Shown: positions 1-8,257, counted from the stretch's first letter. The stretch is 22,789 bases of DNA from Fibrobacter sp. (GCA_012515825.1 JAAYXQ010000248.1:1-22789); one strand, 5' to 3'. Notes: a model not told the origin generated them from the sequence alone. Translations and numbers: made by a program.

Positions 1-31
1 AAAAAGCAACCTAAAAAAGGTTGCTTTTGTT
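1..31 (-). terminator. Intrinsic terminator of the aspartokinase gene
   Basis: An 11-bp stem (2-12 with 18-28; GC-containing core GCAACCT/AGGTTGC) closes a 5-nt A/T loop about 24 nt past the aspartokinase stop codon. Read on the minus strand, the 3' arm ends in a run of T that continues to the window edge, as expected of a rho-independent terminator. The A/T flanks could let it work on the plus strand too, but no plus-strand gene is visible upstream. Confidence 0.8.
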
Positions 32-51
32 GTTATAAAAAGAAAAAATAA

Positions 52-1374
52 TTACGAAATAAATGCTTTATAAATCGCATTAATCGCTTTTTCTGTATCG
101 GATTCTTCAACACCAATGATGATGTTGATTTGAGAAGAACCTTGGTCAATAATGCGAACGTTTACAGACTGTTCTGCAAGAGCGGTAAATAATTTGGCAG
201 CAACACCAATCTTGTCTGTCATGCCATGGCCCACTGTAGCAATCAAGCTAATCCCAGGGAATATCTTGATGCGATCTGGGCGCATTTGTTGCGTGATATC
301 TTCAAGAACAGTTTCTTGCACAGCATAGAGCGCTTTGGAATCTACAACGATACTCATAGAGTCAATGGCACTTGGGCAAAGCTCATAGGAAAGGCCTTCG
401 CTTTCAAGAACAGCAAGAACACGACGACCAAAACCAATCTCTTTATTCATCATCGTTTTTTCAATGTAGATCATTGAAAAGCCTTTTCTTCCAGCGACAC
501 CAGTAATTGGGTTTTTGATTGTTTTAGGAGTAGGCCCAATAATGGTACCTGGGTCTTCTGGCTTATTTGTATTACGAATATTGATAGGAATGTTTTTTGC
601 ACGGCAAGGGGCAATCGATTCATCGTGTAAAACGCTTGCACCAGAATAAGCAAGCTCGCGAATTTCACGGTAGCTAACATATTCAATAGGCATAGGACTT
701 TCTACAATTCTTGGGTCTGCCATGAGCATTCCAGAAACATCTGTCCAGTTTTCGTATTTTTCAGCTTCAATGGCATTGGCAAGAATGGCGCCTGTGATAT
801 CAGAACCGCCACGAGAAAAAGTCTTCACTTCTCCATGGAGATTAGAACCATAAAAGCCAGGCAATACATAAACCTTGCTTTCGTCTTTTAGGGCAGAGGC
901 AATGTCGCTATAGCTTTTTGTGGTGATACGGTACTTATCATCAAAACAAATAATTGGGAAAGTATCTACAAAGGTCGCATTCAAATATTCGGCCATAATT
1001 TTAGCACAGAGAAATTCTCCACGACTCACTAGAAAATCAGTAGTTAGAGTCTCTGGGCTAGAAATCATCTTTTGCTCAAGAGCATCTAAATCGTCTTTAA
1101 TTTTAGGGGCAATATTTAAGTCTGCACAGATTTCTAAATAACGATCACAGATCAATTTCCAAGGAGTTGAAAAGTCTAACCCTTTAGAAGCAAGATCGTA
1201 TGTGCTGTAAAGTAAATCTGTTAATTTAGTCTCTTTCGATGTTCGTTTACCAGGAGCTGAAACCACTACGATTTTACGATTCGAATCAGATTCGATAATC
1301 GCTTTAATTTTTTTGAACTGGTTGGCTTCTGCAACAGAACTACCGCCAAATTTACATACGATTCTTTTTGACAT
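52..1374 (-). CDS. lysC: Aspartate kinase (monofunctional aspartokinase)
   Basis: This enzyme phosphorylates L-aspartate with ATP, the first step toward lysine/diaminopimelate, threonine and methionine, in the cytoplasm. The 440-residue protein has the family N-terminal motif KFGGSS (residues 8-13), a substrate-site SRGE (117-120) and the FSRGGSDITGA motif (186-196). Two C-terminal ACT-type segments follow (about 300-360 and 375-440, the latter with VGHGMTDKIGVAAK and VNVRIIDQGSSQ), which in this family bind feedback amino acids. The length matches monofunctional LysC-type enzymes (about 450 residues), and no homoserine dehydrogenase domain is fused. The ATG at 1374 is preceded by AAGGAAAG at good spacing. 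The gene stands alone, divergent from the sigma-54 activator. Which amino acid inhibits it cannot be read from the sequence. Confidence 0.93.
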   Translation of the reverse strand: MSKRIVCKFGGSSVAEANQFKKIKAIIESDSNRKIVVVSAPGKRTSKETKLTDLLYSTYDLASKGLDFSTPWKLICDRYLEICADLNIAPKIKDDLDALEQKMISSPETLTTDFLVSRGEFLCAKIMAEYLNATFVDTFPIICFDDKYRITTKSYSDIASALKDESKVYVLPGFYGSNLHGEVKTFSRGGSDITGAILANAIEAEKYENWTDVSGMLMADPRIVESPMPIEYVSYREIRELAYSGASVLHDESIAPCRAKNIPINIRNTNKPEDPGTIIGPTPKTIKNPITGVAGRKGFSMIYIEKTMMNKEIGFGRRVLAVLESEGLSYELCPSAIDSMSIVVDSKALYAVQETVLEDITQQMRPDRIKIFPGISLIATVGHGMTDKIGVAAKLFTALAEQSVNVRIIDQGSSQINIIIGVEESDTEKAINAIYKAFIS

Positions 1375-1402
1375 TTTGATCTTTCCTTAAAAGGGAAGTA
1401 AG

Positions 1403-1434
1403 TTACAATTGTAAATAATTACAATCGAATGTAA
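1403..1434. promoter_or_regulatory. Two adjacent TTACA-TGTAA palindromes in the divergent spacer
   Basis: The 178-bp spacer between aspartokinase (minus) and the sigma-54 activator (plus) carries a perfect 12-bp palindrome TTACAATTGTAA (1403-1414). Four bases later comes TTACAATCGAATGTAA (1419-1434), with the same TTACA/TGTAA arms around a 6-bp centre. They lie 30-60 bp upstream of the aspartokinase start, where an operator would act. Function as operators is inference; AT-rich palindromes also occur by chance. Confidence 0.4.
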
Positions 1435-1493
1435 AAATAATAATTGCAGCGTAAAGAAAAAGGGGAATAAATACGTTTATATAAGTGAAGTTC

Positions 1494-1508
1494 AAAAACG
1501 ACGTTTTT
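1494..1508. repeat. Short palindrome AAAAACG-A-CGTTTTT
   Basis: A 15-bp inverted repeat with 7-bp arms around one central base lies about 45 bp upstream of the sigma-54 activator start. It could be a protein-binding site or a small hairpin in the leader. There is no T-rich tail convincing enough to call it a terminator. Confidence 0.3.
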
Positions 1509-1552
1509 CTTAGATATTCATAAATAAACGATAATCTAAACAAAATAAAGCA

Positions 1553-2473
1553 ATGCAAACATTTAAAAGACTACTTTCTATCGCTGCGAAATCCACAATA
1601 CCTGTCTTAATCTATGGAGAATCAGGTTCAGGGAAAGAAATTGCGGCTCGCTTGTTACACAAACAAAGTGAAAGAAGAGAAGGCCCTTTTGTGGCAGTGA
1701 ATTGTGGTGCCTTAGCCAAGAATTTAATAGAAAACCTTCTTGAGGGTTCAAAAAAAGGCGTTTACACAGGTTCCCTGAGTGATCAAAAAGGGTTAGTGCG
1801 GGCAGCCGATCATGGGACTTTGTTTCTTGATGAAATAGGCGAAATGCCAATCGATCTTCAGAGCCGCTTACTTCGAATCATACAAGAAAAGGCGGTTCTT
1901 CCAATAGGGGAGTCTCATAGCATCCCTGTCGATTTTAGGTTAATTTGTGCAACGCATCGGGATCTCAAAAAGCAAGTGCAAGACGGCTTCTTCCGTGAAG
2001 ACTTGTTTTTTAGGCTCCATGTGTTTCCCATGAGAATTCCTTCCTTACGAGAACGAAAAGAAGATTTTCGAGACTTAGCTTTAGAAATTTGGAACGAAAT
2101 TAAGCAATCGTCACTGGCGCCAGAGTATCCTGATCTTGAACTATCTTTAGAAGAATTGGCTATTTTGGCCCGTTTTTCTTGGCCAGGCAATGTCCGCCAG
2201 CTAAAAAATGTATTACAGCGATACTACCTATTAAAGCCTTATGGAGAATCATTACAAACCATTTTAGATCAAGAAGTATCGAGTTTTTCAGATGTAAGAG
2301 AAATTCAAAAAGTACGTTCCAATGCCCCAAAATGGGATCACATTATGGAGGCATTAAATAAACATGGGCACAATAAAAGTAAGGCCGCCGCTTTTCTAGG
2401 AGTTAGTCGCGGTTGCCTTTGTTATCAAATTAAAAAGCACCAAGTCCACTGTAAATCGCTTGAAGAGCGCTAG
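1553..2473 (+). CDS. Sigma-54-dependent activator without sensor domain
   Basis: This 306-residue enhancer-binding protein should hydrolyse ATP to open promoters held by RNA polymerase-sigma54. Visible parts are Walker A GESGSGKE (22-29), the sigma54-contact loop GVYTGS (69-74, normally GAFTGA), Walker B GTLFLDEIGE (88-97), the arginine-finger segment FREDLFFRL (147-155), WPGNVRQL (210-217) and a C-terminal Fis-type helix-turn-helix (about 262-296). There is no receiver, GAF or PAS domain; the protein begins at the first helix of the AAA+ core, as in PspF. The ATG at 1553 has a poor ribosome site. An in-frame stop lies only seven codons upstream, and those codons read like the usual lead-in to the core, so a non-ATG start slightly upstream is possible. 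Its 3' end overlaps the GH9 gene by 44 bp. The target is unknown. Confidence 0.85.
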   Translation: MQTFKRLLSIAAKSTIPVLIYGESGSGKEIAARLLHKQSERREGPFVAVNCGALAKNLIENLLEGSKKGVYTGSLSDQKGLVRAADHGTLFLDEIGEMPIDLQSRLLRIIQEKAVLPIGESHSIPVDFRLICATHRDLKKQVQDGFFREDLFFRLHVFPMRIPSLRERKEDFRDLALEIWNEIKQSSLAPEYPDLELSLEELAILARFSWPGNVRQLKNVLQRYYLLKPYGESLQTILDQEVSSFSDVREIQKVRSNAPKWDHIMEALNKHGHNKSKAAAFLGVSRGCLCYQIKKHQVHCKSLEER

Positions 2474-4166
2474 CTAAATAGGCAAAAGGAGCGTTCCAGT
2501 TGATGGCCACTTCATTGGTGGCATAACTGCATTGATGGTCAATATAAGCAAGAGCTGGTTTATTGGCGCCTGCATAGTCTTTGCATTTCCAATTCTCTTC
2601 GCCAATATCTTGTTTTCCTAAGTGAGGCCCACCTACGAGCATCCCAGGAACAGGTTCATCTACAAAATCAGATTCGCTTGGTCTATGGTGCGGATTTTTA
2701 GGGCTTCTATAACCAAAACCAGTCACATAAGAAATCTCCAAAGGATTTTTCCCAAGCAGATAATCTAAAGTCTGTTGAGCACCGTCTAAGTAGCTTTTGT
2801 CTTTTGTTAAGTAGTAAGCATGGAGCAAAATAATCCCGTTATTAGCGACAGCACTATTGGATCCCCAGTTCCAATTCCAGGTGTGCATTGGCAAACGATA
2901 AGCAGAAGAATCGCCTTCGGCTCTTAAAGAATTAGCTTCCTCTATTAAGATTTTCTTAGCTGCTTGAGAAAGAGAATCTCCAAAAACAGCAGGGCTTAAA
3001 GCCACACGATACACCGCGAGGAAATTCAAATCTCCCCACCAGGGGCCATTCGCATTAAAAGGATTATTTTTCAAATCTTTTAAATACAAATCTTTTTTAG
3101 TGGCGTTGTAAAGTTCAGAGGCTGCAAAACGGAATTCATCTTTCCCATCTTCATTACCTGGGGCATAGCTTCCTGTTTGCACATCTTCAGGTTGTACATA
3201 CATGGCTTTAGGGTTTGCCTTTGCCCAAGCATAAGCTTTCTCAGCTGCTTTAAGCATCTTGTCGGCAAAGGGCTTATCAAACTTTTTATACACCACAGAA
3301 GCTTGAGCCATAACACCAGCAAAATCTAAAGAAGCTACGACATTTTTAATAATCGCGTACCTGGCGTCTGTATCTTTTTCAGGAGCCACAGAGCCAGAGA
3401 ATTTTAAAGTAGTGACTTTATGGAAAACGCCTCCATCTTTATCTTGAGCAGAAAGCATCCACTCTAAATTCCAGCGCACTTCATCTAATAAAGGAGGAAG
3501 ATTTTTATAAATAGTAGGGATGTTCCAATGAAGCGTGTCTGCATAGGCAGGGAAATGTTCATATAATGCTAAAAGAGTAAATACTGTGATTGTGGAGTTC
3601 ACAATATATTTTCCATAATCACCAGCATCATACCAGCCTTTAGGGGAACTAATAATACGAGGTTTCGTTTTAGAGGCTTTTTTGTTTGTCACTTTATCTG
3701 TCCCATAAACAATCACCTTATCATCTGGATGGCCTGCTGCTCTGGCCCATTTGCCTGCATAAGGGTATTCTAAAGCAACACCAGCACGTTGATAATAAAA
3801 CCATTTCAAGGAAGCTTTTGCGACTTCTTCATAAGGATTTTTAGAAACAACAATGGGGTTTCCTAAATATTCACCGTTACGGAATAATCGGTAAGTTCCC
3901 TCTTTTTTTATAGAGGACAAATCATAAACTTGAGTTTCTTCACCACTAGCAGGCCATTCACTCACATAAGGAACTTTAAGATCCAGCACTTTTTTCCCAA
4001 AAACATCTCGGACTTCAATAGGATTGGCGTCATTCCCAGGAATCACTACAATTTTTTCAGATTCAGGAGTAAAACCTAGTTGATTAAACAAAGGCATCGC
4101 AGAAAAAGAAAAAGAACTAGCGACTAAGCTAAAGAAAAGAGCAGAAACAAGAGTTTTTTGAATCAT
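2430..4166 (-). CDS. Secreted GH9 cellulase (endoglucanase type)
   Basis: This glycoside hydrolase family 9 enzyme is expected to cleave beta-1,4-glucan by inversion, outside the cytoplasm. The 578-residue product starts with a signal peptide (about 1-23). An N-terminal Ig-like domain follows (about 24-108, NQLGFTPESEK), as in CelD-type GH9 enzymes, then the catalytic (alpha/alpha)6 domain (about 112-575). Catalytic landmarks are intact: WYDAGDYGKY (178-187; D180/D183, nucleophile-water side), the HHRPS signature (493-497) and YATNEVAINWNAP (548-560), where E552 is the proton donor. No carbohydrate-binding module or C-terminal sorting domain follows; the protein ends right after the catalytic fold. 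The start at 4166 has GAGG five bases upstream. It lies just downstream of the fibro-slime genes, but a terminator separates them, so it probably has its own promoter. Exact substrate (cellulose, beta-glucan, xyloglucan) is not resolvable. Confidence 0.93.
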   Translation of the reverse strand: MIQKTLVSALFFSLVASSFSFSAMPLFNQLGFTPESEKIVVIPGNDANPIEVRDVFGKKVLDLKVPYVSEWPASGEETQVYDLSSIKKEGTYRLFRNGEYLGNPIVVSKNPYEEVAKASLKWFYYQRAGVALEYPYAGKWARAAGHPDDKVIVYGTDKVTNKKASKTKPRIISSPKGWYDAGDYGKYIVNSTITVFTLLALYEHFPAYADTLHWNIPTIYKNLPPLLDEVRWNLEWMLSAQDKDGGVFHKVTTLKFSGSVAPEKDTDARYAIIKNVVASLDFAGVMAQASVVYKKFDKPFADKMLKAAEKAYAWAKANPKAMYVQPEDVQTGSYAPGNEDGKDEFRFAASELYNATKKDLYLKDLKNNPFNANGPWWGDLNFLAVYRVALSPAVFGDSLSQAAKKILIEEANSLRAEGDSSAYRLPMHTWNWNWGSNSAVANNGIILLHAYYLTKDKSYLDGAQQTLDYLLGKNPLEISYVTGFGYRSPKNPHHRPSESDFVDEPVPGMLVGGPHLGKQDIGEENWKCKDYAGANKPALAYIDHQCSYATNEVAINWNAPFAYLASALQAIYSGLGAF

Positions 4167-4434
4167 AAAGCCTCATTTATGAGAAAAACGGAATGCCATT
4201 TTAATAAAAAATAGATGTACCCTTAAAGAAAATACTTTCCTAAAAAACAAAAAGACGTATATAACGCTCTTTTTTGTATTCCCTAGTAAACAAAAAAGGC
4301 CATTTTGCACCCAATTTCGATTAATCAAAGGCTTGCGCATTGTACGCTTGAATAACCATGCCCTTATAAAGATAACGCTAATGAATAGTGAATTATTAGA
4401 ATGATTAATAGGGGTTTCAAATCGTTTTTTCAAT

Positions 4435-4463
4435 AAAAAAGGTCGCCTTTATTATTGGCGACC
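4435..4463 (-). terminator. Intrinsic terminator of fibro-slime gene 1
   Basis: A 7-bp GC-rich stem (GGTCGCC 4441-4447 with GGCGACC 4457-4463) around a 9-nt A/T loop lies 27 nt past the fibro-slime stop. On the minus strand it is followed by six T residues. It separates the fibro-slime transcript from the GH9 gene. The remaining spacer up to the GH9 start (4167-4434) is AT-rich, holds no convincing gene, and must contain the GH9 promoter, which I could not place. Confidence 0.82.
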
Positions 4464-4489
4464 TGCTTTGATTTTATTTGAATAACATG

Positions 4490-7400
4490 TTATTCTAAAA
4501 GTTTGCCACCATTTTTTACGCGTTGAATACCCCACATATAATCTTTCGCTTTTCTAGAAACTACACGCTTTTTAGATTTGATTTTTATTTCAATTCTTGC
4601 GATATAAACGCCTGCTCCTACTAAACGACCTTCATTACTTCTCATATTCCAAGCGAGGAATATATTTCCTGGATTTATGAGACAATTCCCTTCGAATACT
4701 TGATCGGAGCAAAGAATAGTTCCCGATTTTGAATTGATGAAATGTCCAAGAGAAGAGAAATAGTGTGTTTCGTATTCCAAGCGAATGGATTCAGGTGTTG
4801 CAGTAGAGTCGCCTTCTGCTTGTAAATTTTGCAAGAGGCTAGACATATCAAAATCAATGACGTGGCCATGAACACCATATTTTTCAATAATATCATCTAT
4901 GCTCATTTCTTTATCGACAAGAATAGGTTGCACAGCTGGAGAGCCTTCTGGATAAGTTGCCCCTGGATCCACAGCAATAAGAGAGGTGGCTTGAATCTTA
5001 GTAGACAAATCACCTACAATACGAACCCATGGGTTATTTAGATGAGGATGAGCACCGCCCAAATCAGTGGCGACTCCTGGAGTAAAGCGAACGCTATCAC
5101 CTACAGCAGGGAGCTCTTCCCCTTCTTTTGGCATAAATAACATTTCATAGCGGTATTTCTCCGCAGCGGCTCCAGAAACAGGAGCCATAATGGATGGTTT
5201 TAAAATGCCCTCTCTCCAATATTTATATTCAAAGAGGGTTGCAAACAATTTCTCGTCTCCATCTTGAAGGGCTTCGCTAAATGTGAGTGATAAAGAAGTA
5301 ATACCACCAGTCTTTTCAGAGACAGAAGCCGCTAAAAGAATTGGGCCGACCTTATCTGCTATTTGACCGCTTACATCAAATAGAATTTTTTCAAGAGAGT
5401 TATCAGGAACAAAAGTAAACCAAGTCGTTGCTAAACCAAAGTATGGTTCTTTTGGCATTCCAGTAAAGACGTTTTTAGTGAACCCTGTATTTGATGTTAA
5501 AACAAAAGAGCGATCACCCGTCAACAGACCTTGAAGCTGATTTTTATTGAGGGCGTTTTTCGTTGTATCCCCAAAGCTCCATAATACGGAATCAGGAAAA
5601 TCTATGCCTGAAAGCGATTTTGTGTAAGTAAGGAATAAACTATCTGCAATACCGTCTCCATCCCGATCATGCATTTCACCGAATTCTAATTGAGGTACTG
5701 GAGGTAAAGCTAAATCAATATCAAGCCAAACAAGGCTATTTGCAAAAACGGTATTAGATACCTGTATCGCTGCATCTTCTACGGCTTGCGTTGCAAAGAT
5801 ATAGAAAACAGCATGACCACCTACTAAGTTGACAGAAGAAATCGTGTTACCTAAAGCATCCATAAAAATCAGATTCTGGTTTGAAGAAGAAAGGAATAGC
5901 GTGTTATCGCAATTATCACAAGACTCTTCCAAAACACGAACATATACGGGATACATCTTATTAGCCCATTCACCAATCTCTGAGGTATCTGGAGAGATTA
6001 CTTGCCACAAATCATTTGCAAAAGCAATAGATGGTCTTGGGTATTCAGAAACGGTAAACCATACTTCGCCGCTTAAAGACCCATCGCCACGCATGCTAAA
6101 TACAAGACGATAACTGCCAGGAGGCAAAGAACGGTTAGAGTGAATAGCATTTGTATCAACAGTAAATCCTGTAAACCCTTGATCAATGGTAATACCACCA
6201 TAATTTAGGCCTTCTTGAAGAGCGACGCCTTCAGGAGGCAAGTTTCCACCATATAAAGTGAAATTAGAAGGAGCAAGAGCAGTGTCTTTAGCGGTCATTC
6301 CAGAGAAATCACAAGAAAGAGATTGTTCTCTGGTAATTTGCCAAATCTGATACTGAATAACAGCAGGATTTGTAGAAATATCAATAGGGTAGTAGCTTCT
6401 TTCGGTGCGTAAGTTCATAGAGGTGCGCATCATGAAGTTGGATTGACTCACTTTTCTTTCAGCATAGAAAATATGGAAAGGGTAAGTTTTACCTGGTATT
6501 AAGCCAAGGGTATCTAAATTGACAGAGCTAAACTTTTTGGTATGTTGACCACCAATATCTACCACTAATTGTTTGTTAATGAAGACCCAGACATCATCGT
6601 CTCCATTAAATTCAAAATATTGACCAGGGACGTATTCGAATTCAGCAACGGCCTTCATAGTAAAACCAAAATTATGGTAGCCACCATTTCCTAAAGCAGA
6701 ATCGTAATGAACGTTTTCCACAGTACCAGCGGCATCAAGATATCTGAAATCGTCTAATACGAAGAAACCGCCCCCAGGGCTGCTGTCGTCTATTTGTGCA
6801 TACCATAAACCCTCAGCATCTAATTCGAGTTCGAGATCTTTACAAACAGCGTTCACATAATCTACGCCATTACTTTGGGCAATGACAGTAGGGATAAACC
6901 AATAATCTAAATATTTTGCATTGGTACAGCTTTCTTCAGGGAAAGTAGCACTTCTAACAGGAACGCCATTAGGCCCTAGGATGCGTTCCACCATCCCTTT
7001 CGTAACGCCATCATCACCAGGAGTGCCGCTACAATCGCCATTACCAAAATCTTCATTTACACCAACACCAAATCGAGGAACACCCCTATTCTCAAAGCCA
7101 TTACGCCCTCGTTCAGTAGAGCCATCGTACCAATCGAGCATCATGACCGCTAAATTTTTCACTGGACAAACGCCTAAAATGTTGGGATAACGAGAAAATA
7201 AAATAGGAGTTCCAGATGGATGTGGTGTAGGTAAAACCCAGACTGTATCAGAAAGTGTAAAAATACTATCAAGAGCAATAGGGAAACCGTCGACAAGGCC
7301 GCTTTGCGTGTAAACCTCGGTTCCAATAGTTTGCTTAAAAGAAACAGCAATATTAGTTTCTGAAGATTTTAAGACAGCCTGAAACCAGCCGCAGTAATTT

Positions 7401-8191
7401 TCTACCGAAGTCATAGGCGTTGAAACCGTGCCATGAACTAAAGTCGGAGACGTATTGCTCCAGGGGCTCATTATGCGAACGACTTTATTTGTCACAGCAG
7501 AATAAGAGATAGAAAAACGACCATTTTCTGTTGGAACAAGCCAAACATCATAAATACCCTCAGGGAACAATGAGGATAAGGATGGTTGGAATAATTCATT
7601 GTATTCTGTAACTGTTGTTCTGTTGCCTGTTCTAGTAGAAATTGAAATTAAAAGTGTTTCTAAGCCAGTTCCAATAGAACGTGCGTCATAAAAGTACCAG
7701 TTAGGAAGACGAGCGTCTCGTTTCATCGTACCAGAAGGAATTGCAGTACCTGCAGAAACTGAAGGAGTACCAGTCTGTTCCCAATAAAAGTGGATTGTAT
7801 AGTTCTTATCAAAACATTCACCAGCTGTACCTTGAGTTGCAGATATATTTGCAGTTGGATTTAATCCATCAATAAACCCAGTGGTGTTTGTTGTATAGAA
7901 TACGCCCACATCTATAGTACCTGTTGCAGGGTAAGTGTTTGTAGATTGAGGCCTTGTAAAGTGAACGGGCATAAAGGCGCTAGTTTCTGTGTATGTATAA
8001 TAAAACCAACCACAATTTTCAGGCCCCTCAGGAATACTCATTTGGGCTGTTTCTGTGCCCATCACAATATTGGGTATAGTCTTATTTCCCCAAGGACTTT
8101 TAAACCAAATGGTGGTTGCTGTTTGTGACCAAGCAAGTCCTGTTAGCATTAAAATCTCTAAAAAAATCAGAGAAAAAATTTGTTTTTTCAT
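4490..8191 (-). CDS. Fibro-slime domain surface protein 1
   Basis: A very large secreted protein (about 1,233 residues) of the fibro-slime type known from Fibrobacter, where such proteins are linked to the outer surface and cellulose adhesion. A signal peptide (about 1-24) is followed by two repeated modules beginning FKSPWGN (about 31) and IMSPWSN (about 241), each with CGWF about 25 residues on. The fibro-slime core (about 510-600) contains GDDDVWVFIN, LVVDIGGQH, YPFHIFYAER and NFMMRTSMNLRTE. Beta-rich domains follow, one with a conserved C-x2-C (C759, C762), then a calcium-loop-like DRDGDGIADS (about 843-852). The C-terminus is conserved in its neighbour (AWNMRS...GAGVYIARIEIKIKSKKR...WGIQR). 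ATG at 8191 is chosen, with an AAAGGAG site upstream; the adjacent GTG at 8194 is equally spaced. Polysaccharide binding is inferred from context. It is a paralogue of the next gene upstream. Confidence 0.9.
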   Translation of the reverse strand: MKKQIFSLIFLEILMLTGLAWSQTATTIWFKSPWGNKTIPNIVMGTETAQMSIPEGPENCGWFYYTYTETSAFMPVHFTRPQSTNTYPATGTIDVGVFYTTNTTGFIDGLNPTANISATQGTAGECFDKNYTIHFYWEQTGTPSVSAGTAIPSGTMKRDARLPNWYFYDARSIGTGLETLLISISTRTGNRTTVTEYNELFQPSLSSLFPEGIYDVWLVPTENGRFSISYSAVTNKVVRIMSPWSNTSPTLVHGTVSTPMTSVENYCGWFQAVLKSSETNIAVSFKQTIGTEVYTQSGLVDGFPIALDSIFTLSDTVWVLPTPHPSGTPILFSRYPNILGVCPVKNLAVMMLDWYDGSTERGRNGFENRGVPRFGVGVNEDFGNGDCSGTPGDDGVTKGMVERILGPNGVPVRSATFPEESCTNAKYLDYWFIPTVIAQSNGVDYVNAVCKDLELELDAEGLWYAQIDDSSPGGGFFVLDDFRYLDAAGTVENVHYDSALGNGGYHNFGFTMKAVAEFEYVPGQYFEFNGDDDVWVFINKQLVVDIGGQHTKKFSSVNLDTLGLIPGKTYPFHIFYAERKVSQSNFMMRTSMNLRTERSYYPIDISTNPAVIQYQIWQITREQSLSCDFSGMTAKDTALAPSNFTLYGGNLPPEGVALQEGLNYGGITIDQGFTGFTVDTNAIHSNRSLPPGSYRLVFSMRGDGSLSGEVWFTVSEYPRPSIAFANDLWQVISPDTSEIGEWANKMYPVYVRVLEESCDNCDNTLFLSSSNQNLIFMDALGNTISSVNLVGGHAVFYIFATQAVEDAAIQVSNTVFANSLVWLDIDLALPPVPQLEFGEMHDRDGDGIADSLFLTYTKSLSGIDFPDSVLWSFGDTTKNALNKNQLQGLLTGDRSFVLTSNTGFTKNVFTGMPKEPYFGLATTWFTFVPDNSLEKILFDVSGQIADKVGPILLAASVSEKTGGITSLSLTFSEALQDGDEKLFATLFEYKYWREGILKPSIMAPVSGAAAEKYRYEMLFMPKEGEELPAVGDSVRFTPGVATDLGGAHPHLNNPWVRIVGDLSTKIQATSLIAVDPGATYPEGSPAVQPILVDKEMSIDDIIEKYGVHGHVIDFDMSSLLQNLQAEGDSTATPESIRLEYETHYFSSLGHFINSKSGTILCSDQVFEGNCLINPGNIFLAWNMRSNEGRLVGAGVYIARIEIKIKSKKRVVSRKAKDYMWGIQRVKNGGKLLE

Positions 8192-8245
8192 CACACACCA
8201 ACTCCTTTAAACAGGATAAAGACCTTCCCAAAATGTCCTTATAAG

Positions 8246-8257
8246 TTACTTAAGTAA
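8246..8257. promoter_or_regulatory. Palindrome TTACTTAAGTAA upstream of fibro-slime gene 1
   Basis: A perfect 12-bp palindrome lies 55-66 bp upstream of the fibro-slime 1 start, next to the AT-rich run ATATATATTTAATA that could supply a -10 element. Position and symmetry fit an operator. It shares TTAC/GTAA ends with the sites at 1403-1434. The rest of the 8192-8424 spacer is AT-rich with no gene visible. Confidence 0.3.

Noticed and set aside
1375..1552. Possible lysine riboswitch or a frameshifted sensor domain of the activator
   Set aside because: The spacer is too short and lacks the conserved multi-helix lysine aptamer. A stop seven codons upstream, and no receiver-like sequence in other frames, argue against a lost N-terminal domain here.
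4173..4433. 86-codon minus-strand frame upstream of the GH9 gene
   Set aside because: AT-rich low-complexity protein rich in Phe, Lys and Arg, no recognisable domain, and it fills the space needed for the GH9 promoter; most likely chance.
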